From: Proteobacteria bacterium bin106
Lineage (GTDB): Bacteria > Bdellovibrionota_B > Oligoflexia > Oligoflexales > Bin106
Direction of reading: 5' to 3'
Length of the DNA stretch: 64,000 nucleotides
Assembly: GCA_002238945.1 (NCBI GenBank)
Contig: MPNI01000009.1
Coordinates: 25,252 to 89,251 of the forward strand
Each line of letters begins with the position of its first letter. The stretch's first letter is position 1. The notes under the pieces are model-generated. The model was given only the letters and a program-made list of their open reading frames with translations. It made no database searches and had not been told where the DNA came from. Below, piece after piece: positions 17,277 through 25,818 of this stretch. Made by a program: the position numbers and the translations under genes.

Positions 17277-17341
17277 ATCAAAACATCCCCAATAAATGAG
17301 TTAGACCTACAAGCGAAGTTAACAAAAAAAAGCATACAATC

Positions 17342-18889
17342 CTACCACTTAATAGGAGTTGTGGCCCATTTAGGTGATTCTGCAGAATAAAGAGGTAATA
17401 TGATTTTTTTCTGTAAGCCACCATCTCGCCTCATCACATAAAGAGCTGTAGGGCCTTTGCCTGACGAAGAAGGAAGACGATTGGAATGAAAAACCATTAA
17501 ATGCCCATTTGGAGACCAAGAAGGACCTTCATTATCTCCACTATGCAAAGTCAAGCGTTCTAAAGATCTTCCATCCATGTTCATCATAAAAATATCAAAA
17601 CGATCTGTCTCTTTATCATAGCCAGCAAAAGCAATTTTCTTAGAATCCGGTGACACCGCAGGACTACCGTTGTACCAACCAGCCCACGTTAAACGATGAT
17701 CTTTTATCACACGAATCTTACCTGCTGTACGTTGCAAGTCAGCACGAAAAATATGAGGGTTACCAAACCGACCCGATACATAAACCAGCCAACGACCATC
17801 TGGAGAAAACGTTGGGGAAACATCGAGTCCAAGCCCTCTAATCAATGTACGACGTCTCGCTTTTCCTTCTAAAGACGTCACAAAGATGTCTGCATCACCT
17901 TTTCCCCTACCCGAAAACACCACATTATCTGATAATGCATCATGCTGCCCTCCTGAATCTACTCCCGGATAAGCAGCCAGTAAACGCACCTTTTGAGATG
18001 CAAGATCATAAGCATACAAATCCGGATCTCCACTACGATAGGAAGTAAAAATGATGTGCTTACCATCCTTAGACCATGATGGAGAAAGATGAATACTCGG
18101 ACCCCAAGTAATCTGACGTAAACCCGATCCATCAATGCGTGCTGTATAAATATGTTTGGGAGATGCTTTGGTCTTTTTTCCCACAAAAACAAGAGGAGCA
18201 CCAAAAATTCCCGGCCTCCCTGTATAAGCTTCCAACATGGCATCAGCAAAAACAAAAGCCCATTCTTTTTCACGAGCAGCTTGCTTGCCCATCACAAAAG
18301 AAAATTCCTTTTCCACCCGCACACTATAACTACGCAAATCCACACCATGAATCTTATAAGTAAGTTGTTTTGTCTTTTCCAAATAACCCACATCCACCAA
18401 CACCACCACATCCACTGGTTGAGTATTTTTCAAAACAACACTTGGCTTATTAACTAACCATTCACTTAAACTCTGATCAGCTAGAGGCCATGGAAAAAAA
18501 GGAGGAGCATACACCGGTAAAGTAGATACTTGGAAAAGTGAGGTAAAAGACAACATAACCCCAAGATGAGCACTAAAACGTCGCAAAGACTGATGAGCCA
18601 CTTGAGAAGCTGCCTTATCCAGTGATGTGTTTAAATTCTTAAAAGGCACCATCACCCGAATGGGACGAAAGGTGGGATTATCAATATATATATTGATACG
18701 ATCAGAGACGCCCTGATCCGAAGTATTTTCTGCTAATAGCTTAGATTTCTGAGCATCAAGAGCAGCAACCTCCTCAGCTGCATTCACCACTCCCATTCCA
18801 CTCATAAACACGCCAGCTATCACACAAAACCTATAACAACCAGCTATCTTCAACCACACTGCTTTCCACTTCAACCTCCACCTCCACAA
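17342..18889 (-). CDS. tolB: Tol-Pal system protein TolB
   Basis: A periplasmic protein linking the Tol motor to Pal at the outer membrane. A signal peptide (GCYRFCVIAGVFMSGMGVVNA) is followed by the TolB N-domain (IRVMVPF, VDVVVLVDVGYL) and a six-bladed propeller with repeated units of the type L-S-P-S-W-S-K-D-G-K-H-I-I-F. At about 510 residues it is longer than enterobacterial TolB (430), mostly at the N-terminus. The track starts at TTG 18889, but the region has GGAGG twice and the TTG at 18874, six bases after the first GGAGG, is a likely alternative. It follows tolA by 214 bases; the gap holds a 14-bp duplication. No pal gene follows. Confidence 0.93.
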   Translation of the reverse strand: MWRWRLKWKAVWLKIAGCYRFCVIAGVFMSGMGVVNAAEEVAALDAQKSKLLAENTSDQGVSDRINIYIDNPTFRPIRVMVPFKNLNTSLDKAASQVAHQSLRRFSAHLGVMLSFTSLFQVSTLPVYAPPFFPWPLADQSLSEWLVNKPSVVLKNTQPVDVVVLVDVGYLEKTKQLTYKIHGVDLRSYSVRVEKEFSFVMGKQAAREKEWAFVFADAMLEAYTGRPGIFGAPLVFVGKKTKASPKHIYTARIDGSGLRQITWGPSIHLSPSWSKDGKHIIFTSYRSGDPDLYAYDLASQKVRLLAAYPGVDSGGQHDALSDNVVFSGRGKGDADIFVTSLEGKARRRTLIRGLGLDVSPTFSPDGRWLVYVSGRFGNPHIFRADLQRTAGKIRVIKDHRLTWAGWYNGSPAVSPDSKKIAFAGYDKETDRFDIFMMNMDGRSLERLTLHSGDNEGPSWSPNGHLMVFHSNRLPSSSGKGPTALYVMRRDGGLQKKIILPLYSAESPKWATTPIKW

Positions 18890-19035
18890 AAAACCAGAAA
18901 GACCCAGTGATCACCTACCACCATATCATTTCCATAAACGACTGTTTTTTGAGCTTGAACCTCTTTATACACAACACCATTTATACACAACACCAAAATA
19001 TCCGTATTTATGCAGCCAACATGGTTGGTTCACTT

Positions 19036-19063
19036 AGCTTGTTCCAGCTAGCTTGTTTCAGCT
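19036..19063. repeat. 14-bp tandem duplication (agcttgttccagct x2) between tolA and tolB
   Basis: Two copies with one mismatch, followed by agcttagctt. They lie inside the tol operon, between tolA and tolB. Confidence 0.7.
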
Positions 19064-19103
19064 AGCTTAGCTTAAGTGCAGCTCTTAAGTAAGCACGGTA
19101 TTG

Positions 19104-20054
19104 CTAGCGAGGAGCAAAATGAATCACCATCTCCCTACCTACCCATGCCTGTGGAGGCTCACCAAAAGGAGAAGCACGGCTAATGACATCCAAACTCACT
19201 CTATCAAACAAAGAATCTCCTGAGGATTCCTCCACCTGTGATGTCAACACATAGCCCTTGGTATCAAGGGTAACTACCACCAATGTTTTCAGGTCCTCTC
19301 CAGCATACCTATACACCTCAGGCAAATCATAGAACCTGGCAATGGCTAGCTGTATCTGACGAGTATATTCATCATAAACAGCCGCACTCACCACTGATCC
19401 ACCTTCTGCTTTCACAGAAGCCTTCACCTGCGTTTCAACAACCTCCTCAGCTTCTATCTTATCAGCAAACTGCTTCTTCTTACGAGCCTCCTCAAGCAGC
19501 ATACGTCGCATAGCTTCTTCTTTTTGCATAGCCACAAAAGCTTGACGCGTTTTTTCTTCTAAAGCAGCACGACGATCTTTCTGCTTAGAACGGCTAGCAA
19601 GAGGACCTTCTTGCACTACCTGTTCCTTCTCATCTTCCTGGACAACAGATTTTTCTAGCTCTAAAGTATCTGATGCTGCATCTTCTGTATGATCTTTTTT
19701 GTCTTCTTTTTCTTCTGGAACTTCTGTTTCTTCTATCTCTGATTTATCAGCACTACGAAGACGAGATGTAAGTTGAGGAAGCAGCTGAGCAGGAAGTCGC
19801 ACTTGATCGGATTTTTGAGCATCTTTGATACCGGAATGATCCGTAACACTTTGCAGCGTTCCAAGTTCTATTTCAACACGTTGCAGTTCTTCTATACTCT
19901 CCCCATCAGAGAAAATATCTTTCCATGGCACAAGCAAAAACACCCCATGAGCCACAAAAGAAAGCATCAAAGCCGTAGCCAGTGACACTCCACCTACTTG
20001 AGAAAAAACCAAGTGTTTTTTCATATTCTGTTGCATAGATATACCATGAAACAT
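19104..20054 (-). CDS. tolA: TolA/TonB-like energy-transducing protein
   Basis: A 316-residue inner-membrane protein with one N-terminal membrane segment (LATALMLSFVAHGVFLLVPW), a long Glu/Lys/Ala-rich helical part (about 90-215), and a C-terminal TonB/TolA-type domain (YTRQIQLAIARFYDLPEVYR; VVVTLDTKGYVLTSQVEESS; RASPFGEPP). The product would transmit proton-motive force from TolQ/TolR to TolB and Pal. Its place directly after tolR supports TolA over TonB. Three Met codons at residues 1, 7 and 11 make the start uncertain; none has a good binding site. Confidence 0.85.
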   Translation of the reverse strand: MFHGISMQQNMKKHLVFSQVGGVSLATALMLSFVAHGVFLLVPWKDIFSDGESIEELQRVEIELGTLQSVTDHSGIKDAQKSDQVRLPAQLLPQLTSRLRSADKSEIEETEVPEEKEDKKDHTEDAASDTLELEKSVVQEDEKEQVVQEGPLASRSKQKDRRAALEEKTRQAFVAMQKEEAMRRMLLEEARKKKQFADKIEAEEVVETQVKASVKAEGGSVVSAAVYDEYTRQIQLAIARFYDLPEVYRYAGEDLKTLVVVTLDTKGYVLTSQVEESSGDSLFDRVSLDVISRASPFGEPPQAWVGREMVIHFAPR

Positions 20055-20062
20055 CTCTAAAA

Positions 20063-20524
20063 CTATTTTGATGTATCAACGTTTCGAGAATGAATATCTT
20101 CGCTTTCCATAATCAAAGAAATTTTTTGAGCACCCGCTCCTTTAGCCACATTCATCACACCCACTACTTTGGCATATACCACATCTTTATCAGCTCGAAT
20201 AATCACATCTTTAGAACGCTCACTCGTAAATTTCTCTAGCAATACCTTACCAAGCTGGACAAAAGGTATCTGTTTTTTTTTCAGATAATACTCACCACTC
20301 TCAGAAATAGACACCACAATAGGCTCGTTTTTAGTGTCTGAGCTAACAGGCTTCAAACTGGTTTTAGGAAGATTAACATCAATCCCTGAATAAGATAACG
20401 GCGCTGCCACCATAAAAATAATCAATAAAACCAACATGACATCCACAAGAGGGATAATATTGATCTCAGCCATCAATCCATGATCGGCTTCTTCATGGTC
20501 ATCAAAAGAGGTTTGGAAAGCCAT
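20063..20524 (-). CDS. tolR: TolR/ExbD-family proton channel subunit
   Basis: A 153-residue protein with one N-terminal membrane helix. The conserved motif MAEINIIPLVDVMLVLLIIF holds the essential Asp of the proton path. The periplasmic domain follows (GIDVNLPKTS, VISISESGEYYL-like strands, VIIRADKDVVYAKVV). With TolQ it forms the motor of the Tol system. It lies 12 bases after tolQ and 8 before tolA, so all three are one operon. Confidence 0.93.
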   Translation of the reverse strand: MAFQTSFDDHEEADHGLMAEINIIPLVDVMLVLLIIFMVAAPLSYSGIDVNLPKTSLKPVSSDTKNEPIVVSISESGEYYLKKKQIPFVQLGKVLLEKFTSERSKDVIIRADKDVVYAKVVGVMNVAKGAGAQKISLIMESEDIHSRNVDTSK

Positions 20525-20536
20525 AACTACTCGATA

Positions 20537-21472
20537 TTACGTTTTGATTTCATTCATGGTTGCCAAAGGTTTCGCTGCAGGCATAGCTTCTCGCTGACCA
20601 GAGGTCACAGGAAGAGTGACCAAATGCCGTTCGACGATATTGCTAAAATCGGCAATAAAATCATCGGCACAACCAAGAATGTGACGAATGTGATGCCGTG
20701 AAAGATTATAGCCAATTAAAGCTGGTATGGCAGCAGCTAAACCAAAAGCTGTGGCCACCAATGCCTCACTAATACCCGGGGCCACAACAGATAATGATGA
20801 AGAACCTGAAGCAGCAATACCCTCAAAAGAATTCATAATCCCCCATACAGTACCAAACAAACCGATAAAAGGAGCTGCTGAAGCTGAAATCGCTAAAAAA
20901 AGTAACCATGACTCCAAATGCTTACGCGCTGCTATTTTACTCTTTTTGAGACGACGAGAAATATTATCCATAGAAGCAGTCAAGGTCAGGAGTTTATCCT
21001 GACTTCCACCACCACTAACCAGCGATACACTCTTCAGTAACTCATCATAACCATCAATAAAAACATCTTTAATAGGAGAGTGAGAAAAATCATTCAATTT
21101 TTCATGGACCACATTCAATGAAGCATAGCCAAAAAAGCTCTCTAAGAAATGTCGTGAACGTCGGTAAACGCCACGTAAAATCAAAACTTTATATAAAGAT
21201 ATAGCCCAGCTCATCACAGAAAATATCAAAAGCGTAAGCAACACACAAAACACCACCAATCCTGCTTCAAGAGACCGAGCTAACACACTCCTCGACCCTG
21301 AGCTAATAGCAGAAGATGCCGCTGTTTCTTGTTTTGCAGACTCTGGCTCTGTAGTTACAGTGTCTGGCTTTGATGACTGCCCATAAGATATACTACCCAA
21401 CCCATAAACATGCATCATTGCAGCAAAGAACAACACCACCGATAAAGACGGCCATCCAAAAAAAACTGACAT
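20537..21472 (-). CDS. tolQ: TolQ/ExbB-family proton channel subunit
   Basis: A 311-residue inner-membrane protein of the MotA/TolQ/ExbB group. The conserved core is ASAAPFIGLFGTVWGIMNSFEGIA followed by SEALVATAFGLAAAIPALIGYN, the two helices that line the proton channel. Compared with the usual 230 residues it has an N-terminal extension of about 65 residues with a hydrophobic first segment and a Ser/Thr/Glu-rich linker, a form known in ExbB proteins with signal peptides. It is the first gene of the tol operon; GAGTGAGA lies before the ATG. Confidence 0.92.
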   Translation of the reverse strand: MSVFFGWPSLSVVLFFAAMMHVYGLGSISYGQSSKPDTVTTEPESAKQETAASSAISSGSRSVLARSLEAGLVVFCVLLTLLIFSVMSWAISLYKVLILRGVYRRSRHFLESFFGYASLNVVHEKLNDFSHSPIKDVFIDGYDELLKSVSLVSGGGSQDKLLTLTASMDNISRRLKKSKIAARKHLESWLLFLAISASAAPFIGLFGTVWGIMNSFEGIAASGSSSLSVVAPGISEALVATAFGLAAAIPALIGYNLSRHHIRHILGCADDFIADFSNIVERHLVTLPVTSGQREAMPAAKPLATMNEIKT

Positions 21473-21540
21473 GCATTCTCACTCTTCTAAAAACAATTTG
21501 ATGATAGTGTTCTTTGTCTCTATGGCGCTGTATCTGTGCC

Positions 21541-22851
21541 CTATCTCTCTGCTAGAGGAACATAAGGTACATCTACCCCACCTTGATAGATCTGCCGAGG
21601 CCTACCGATCTGCTCACCACGACGTTTCATCTCTAACCAATGAGCAATCCAACCTGGCAAACGCCCCAAAGCAAACATCACTGTAAACATTTCTGTGGGA
21701 ATACCCATCACACGATAAAGGATACCTGAATAAAAATCCACGTTAGGATAGAGCTTACGCTCAAGAAAATACGTATCACTCAAAGCTAACTCCTCAATAC
21801 GCTTTGCTATATCAAGTAAAGGATCATGAACACCAAGTGTTCCTAATATACGATCACAAGCACTCTTAATCACTTTGGCCCTAGGATCAAAGTTCTTATA
21901 AACCCGATGACCAAACCCTGAAAGACGGAAAGGATCACGACGATCCTTAGCACGACGGATCACCGCATCCACATTTCCACCATCTTTATGAATACGCTCA
22001 AGCATCTCAATAACCGCCTGATTAGCCCCACCATGCTTAGGTCCCCAAAGAGCACAAATGCCAGCAGATATGGAAGCAAATAAGTTGGCATCAGAAGATC
22101 CCACCAAACGAACAGTGGAAGTAGAGCAGTTTTGCTCATGATCACCATGCAATATAAACAACATATTCAAGGTCTTGACCCACTCTGGATCCACCTCATA
22201 AGATTCCGATGGAACCGCAAACATCATATACAAGAAATTTTCACAAAAACTTAAATCATTCTTTGGATAAATCACCGGCTGACCAATAGACTTTTTAAAC
22301 GAATAAGCAGCAATAGTACGTAACTTAGAGAGCAAACGCGGCACAATCCGCTTCACCTGCTCCTCATCATTAGGATCCAAGCTATCTGGATAATAGGTAG
22401 ATAAAGAACATACCATCGATGACAAAATCGCCATAGGATGTGCCTGAGGAGGATAACCATCATAAAAACTCAACATATCCTCATGAATAAGACTATGATA
22501 GGTAAGCTGCTTACGAAAAGCTGACAACTCATCAGCTGTTGGTAGTTTTCCATAAACCAATAAATAGCTGGTCTCCACAAAATCACTCTTCTCAGCTAGC
22601 ACCTCCACAGGAATACCACGATACTTCAAAACACCATTCTCACCATCTATGTAAGTAACCTCTGATTGAGTGGATCCTGTATTACCATACCCAGAATCCA
22701 AAGTAATATACCCACTCTTTGCTCGCAAAGATGTGATATCTATAGCCTTCTCTTGCTGAGTCCCTGTGATAACAGGAAGCTCATAGCTCTTTGAGCCAAG
22801 CTCAAGACGACATGTCTCACCGGTATGTGTATTGTGCGCATTTGAACTCAT
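21541..22851 (-). CDS. gltA: Citrate synthase (type II)
   Basis: Condenses oxaloacetate and acetyl-CoA in the citric acid cycle. Catalytic His contexts are clear (LHGDHEQNCSTSTVR; GFGHRVYKNFDPRA), as is the Asp in YPNVDFYSGILY. GPKHGGANQAVIEML is also conserved. The 436-residue length and N-terminal domain (GYITLDSGYGNTGSTQSEVTYIDG) match the Gram-negative hexameric type. The start is strongly supported by AAAGGAGGG just upstream. It ends 68 bases from the tolQ start on the same strand, so read-through into the tol operon is possible. Confidence 0.97.
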   Translation of the reverse strand: MSSNAHNTHTGETCRLELGSKSYELPVITGTQQEKAIDITSLRAKSGYITLDSGYGNTGSTQSEVTYIDGENGVLKYRGIPVEVLAEKSDFVETSYLLVYGKLPTADELSAFRKQLTYHSLIHEDMLSFYDGYPPQAHPMAILSSMVCSLSTYYPDSLDPNDEEQVKRIVPRLLSKLRTIAAYSFKKSIGQPVIYPKNDLSFCENFLYMMFAVPSESYEVDPEWVKTLNMLFILHGDHEQNCSTSTVRLVGSSDANLFASISAGICALWGPKHGGANQAVIEMLERIHKDGGNVDAVIRRAKDRRDPFRLSGFGHRVYKNFDPRAKVIKSACDRILGTLGVHDPLLDIAKRIEELALSDTYFLERKLYPNVDFYSGILYRVMGIPTEMFTVMFALGRLPGWIAHWLEMKRRGEQIGRPRQIYQGGVDVPYVPLAER

Positions 22852-23007
22852 GGATCCCTCCTTTAAGGATATCTAATTCTCTTACTCTCAAAACCAGTTT
22901 TTCTTAAGCACAATCTCCTTCAACCAGATTGTGTTGACTCATGTGTGTATATGCTAATTGGTTGTTCTCATCATCACGACCAACATCATCACAAGATCTT
23001 TATGACC

Positions 23008-23031
23008 TTTATTCCTTCCTTTATTCCTTCC
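23008..23031. repeat. 12-bp tandem duplication (tttattccttcc x2)
   Basis: Two perfect copies upstream of gltA, about 160 bases from its start. Confidence 0.75.
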
Positions 23032-23365
23032 TTTTCTTTATCTCTTTAAAGGAATAAAGATCTTCTTTGCTATAACCAACATCCACATATATAGGATAAA
23101 CGCCTAAGAAATGCTTATCGTACACATCTTCTTATATATTATTATCATATGGCTATATGATATACCTATTTATCCATTATAAACATAATAGACAGCCCCC
23201 TAGTATCTATATGGAGTGTCTATATGAAGCATCTATATGGATTATACAACCTGCTAATAGTCATATGACTTTTTGATAGCGATTTTTTTTATTTTGATCT
23301 TGCTTTTTTCAAACAACGATATATATTGTCTTCAGCTCACTTGGAAACCTTTCGTAGAGCTTTGT

Positions 23366-23389
23366 TGTAGCACCATTTTTGGTGCTACA
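23366..23389. other. Perfect 10-bp hairpin (tgtagcacca / tggtgctaca)
   Basis: The loop is tttt. No T tract follows on either strand, so this is not a typical terminator. It may be part of an RNA or a protein-binding palindrome. Confidence 0.5.
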
Positions 23390-23468
23390 TATCTTTAGCA
23401 TAAAACACTCATAGACTCTTACAAGCTGACTAAGCTCACTATTAGCTAGCTGCTAGCTCACTGCTACT

Positions 23469-23496
23469 AGCTTACTACTGATAGCTTACTACTGAT
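23469..23496. repeat. 14-bp tandem duplication (agcttactactgat x2)
   Basis: Two perfect copies, preceded by a run of agctagc-like sequence (23443-23470). Confidence 0.8.
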
Positions 23497-24020
23497 AACC
23501 AACTAAGAACGGCGAGTAAGCTTTCAAGCCCACTTGCTTGATGTTTGTATGTCATGCCAGGGGTGGCCTCTCATAAGATTAAGATCGTCTCATAAAGATC
23601 TCAATGAGACCACCCGAGCAGATACACAGACACCCATACATAACAAGAGAAAGATATATGACCCTACACGTTGATTGTATAGACAATATACCCGCTCACT
23701 CCCGCATCAAGCGACTGCTTTAACGAGTTTTTAGCAAGCATTAGAAACCATAAGCTTTTAGACTCTTTTTGTCCCTACACATGTTTAAGGCCTGCTGGTA
23801 GCAACTGTGCCATGACTAAGACGTCACGTTTTGGTTCCACTCACAACGCGCATACTCAACTGTGCATCTTGTGGGAAAAAGGCTCTCGGCAACCTTTAGC
23901 ATACTTCTTGCGCGCACATAGAAACGAGCACAGAAGACCTCTCATTTTTACTAACTGCGTTACTACGCAAGTCCATTACTCTTTGTGAACATTCAAATAT
24001 AAAAAGGAAAAAACACGACC

Positions 24021-25706
24021 ATGAGACAGTACCCATCTATCATTCATTGCCATCAATCATCATTAAAATTCCATTTCATCTCACTCCTGCTATGCTACGC
24101 TGCTTTATCTTGTGGCCCAGCACACACAACATCTTCATCTCTAGCGAGCACACAAGAAAACCTAACCCCTAGCAAGCTATGTGACAATCAAACAACACAG
24201 GTCATAGAACATAAAGACAAAAAAAGTGAAAAAGAAGTGTATGTCCTCAGCTGGCAAGAAGAAGATAACTTCCATTGCCTGACAACTTTGAAAGAACATC
24301 AACACAGCTCAAAAAACTCAGATATATTGTTTTATGCTGAGCAGGATAATACCTCCACAAGTCACCGCCTTATGGGCAGTGTAGTTACCGGTATATCTTT
24401 TATAGGTGGTGTAAGCACTTTACCCACAACCATAACAAGCACAGGCTCTACTTTATGGCAAAACATCCTCAATAAAGAGCTCCGTTGGATCCTCTCAAGA
24501 GCCCAAAAGAATGCTCAAAAGGTTGTGCTCTCACTTGCAAGCCTCGGAGCCATAGGAGGTTATGTGTATCTAAAAGACAGACAACCAGGACTATTTTCTC
24601 AAGATCCCCGTGAGCTAAGTAGCACTTTAGCTCACAGCAGAAACCCTCAAACCATCAGCTTAAAACAGCCTCTCAAAACACGTCAAAATGATAATTTCTT
24701 ATCTCCTCGAAGGGATCCATCCAACCCTGCTGTCGGCTTTATTTCAGACGATGATCGATCTGCTTACAAAGCATTTCGCTCTAAGCTTGATGCATCGTTT
24801 CTGAATGAAGAAATCATCAACGAAAACGTCCATGAAGACGAACTCCTAAAATACAACGAAGGCAGACAACAGGTTAAATACCTTGAAAAAGAACTTTATG
24901 CCTTATCTTTACATGCACTTCATCATCATCTAGAAAACATAGCCTTTTTTGATGAAGACCTTCTCAGTCTTAAAGATATATCTTATTTAAGCGCACAAGA
25001 TCTCAAGTTGTTTCTCAACACCTTATCTCTTCAAGAGTTTGACTATTCTTTTTCAGAAAGACTATCCATTACCATTCTTAAACATATTTTTTTGGATAGA
25101 ATCATGGGACTCCGTAACACTTCTGTAAGAGAGATTTTAGCAGCATATAACCTGACCACTGATACTCAGGAACTTCAGTTATACAAAACCTCAGAAGAGG
25201 CACTCAAAAAACGCTTTTCAAACTTCACTAAGTCCCTCCTTATTTTGAAAGGACACACTCTCGGTTATCAAACACCACTCAAATATCTTTACTCAAGCTT
25301 TGATAATGTTATTGAAGTGGCTAATATTCTTAAAACCATCAACCATCCACTCACTACTTATATCAGTGGCAAAAAAGCTAGCATCCATGATTTAGATTTT
25401 GATCTCTACAAAGCTTTCTTTCATGCTCTAAGTAACAGAGAATTTGTCAAAAGGCACTTTAAAAGCCTAAAAATTGCTCTTCATATTGATAAATATCAAC
25501 AGGACAAACTTTTACACAATATTTTCTTAAGCTCTGTATTTCGTCTCCAGGATATATCTTCTAGAAAGCTCTTATCTAAATACGACATTGTCTATGCAGG
25601 ATTTCTCGTCCCTTCTTTAGACAGACAGCTCAGAAAAGAATTGAAACAATTCAAAACAAATCATTACCTCAAAGGCCTCATCATTAAAGCTAACTCTAAG
25701 AATTAG
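24021..25706 (+). CDS. Large lipoprotein of unknown function, possible distant family member
   Basis: A 561-residue protein; no family recognised. The signal peptide ends in CYAALSC (lipid Cys 31). A domain of about 85 residues follows with Cys54 and Cys86 (VYVLSWQEEDNFHC resembles the strand-Cys feature of the smaller lipoproteins). Two hydrophobic segments come next (about 118-138 and 167-184). The remaining 370 residues are predicted to be mostly helical, with many Leu, His and charged residues. AAGGA lies 12 bases before the ATG. It is followed on the same strand by a protein of the same layout (25819), so the two are likely partners. Where the C-terminal domain sits relative to the membrane is not known. 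Confidence 0.7.
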   Translation: MRQYPSIIHCHQSSLKFHFISLLLCYAALSCGPAHTTSSSLASTQENLTPSKLCDNQTTQVIEHKDKKSEKEVYVLSWQEEDNFHCLTTLKEHQHSSKNSDILFYAEQDNTSTSHRLMGSVVTGISFIGGVSTLPTTITSTGSTLWQNILNKELRWILSRAQKNAQKVVLSLASLGAIGGYVYLKDRQPGLFSQDPRELSSTLAHSRNPQTISLKQPLKTRQNDNFLSPRRDPSNPAVGFISDDDRSAYKAFRSKLDASFLNEEIINENVHEDELLKYNEGRQQVKYLEKELYALSLHALHHHLENIAFFDEDLLSLKDISYLSAQDLKLFLNTLSLQEFDYSFSERLSITILKHIFLDRIMGLRNTSVREILAAYNLTTDTQELQLYKTSEEALKKRFSNFTKSLLILKGHTLGYQTPLKYLYSSFDNVIEVANILKTINHPLTTYISGKKASIHDLDFDLYKAFFHALSNREFVKRHFKSLKIALHIDKYQQDKLLHNIFLSSVFRLQDISSRKLLSKYDIVYAGFLVPSLDRQLRKELKQFKTNHYLKGLIIKANSKN

Positions 25707-25719
25707 CTCTAAGAATTAA
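25694..25719. repeat. 13-bp tandem duplication (ctctaagaatta-g/a) across a stop codon
   Basis: The first copy ends with the stop codon of the 24021 gene; the second copy lies in the gap and differs at its last base. Confidence 0.75.
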
Positions 25720-25818
25720 CTTTAAAAATTGACTTTTAGCCTCTTATGTAGTATGATTTCATGGTCCATAGACATATGGGCCACATCATTTATATTAAAT
25801 AATTAACAAGGATCTGTA

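Larger units (their letters stand above)
22852..24020. other. 1.2-kb region without protein genes; possible structured RNA
   Basis: The longest gene-free stretch in the window. The left half is AT-rich. It contains a 12-bp duplication (23008-23031), a 14-bp duplication (23469-23496) and a perfect hairpin (23366-23389). The right half (about 23500-23960) is noticeably less AT-rich than other gaps and contains complementary segments (ggggtggcctctca with tgagaccaccc, 23560-23620). I could not match it to tmRNA, RNase P RNA, SRP RNA or a tRNA by their conserved motifs. A 6S-like or lineage-specific RNA is possible. Confidence 0.35.
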
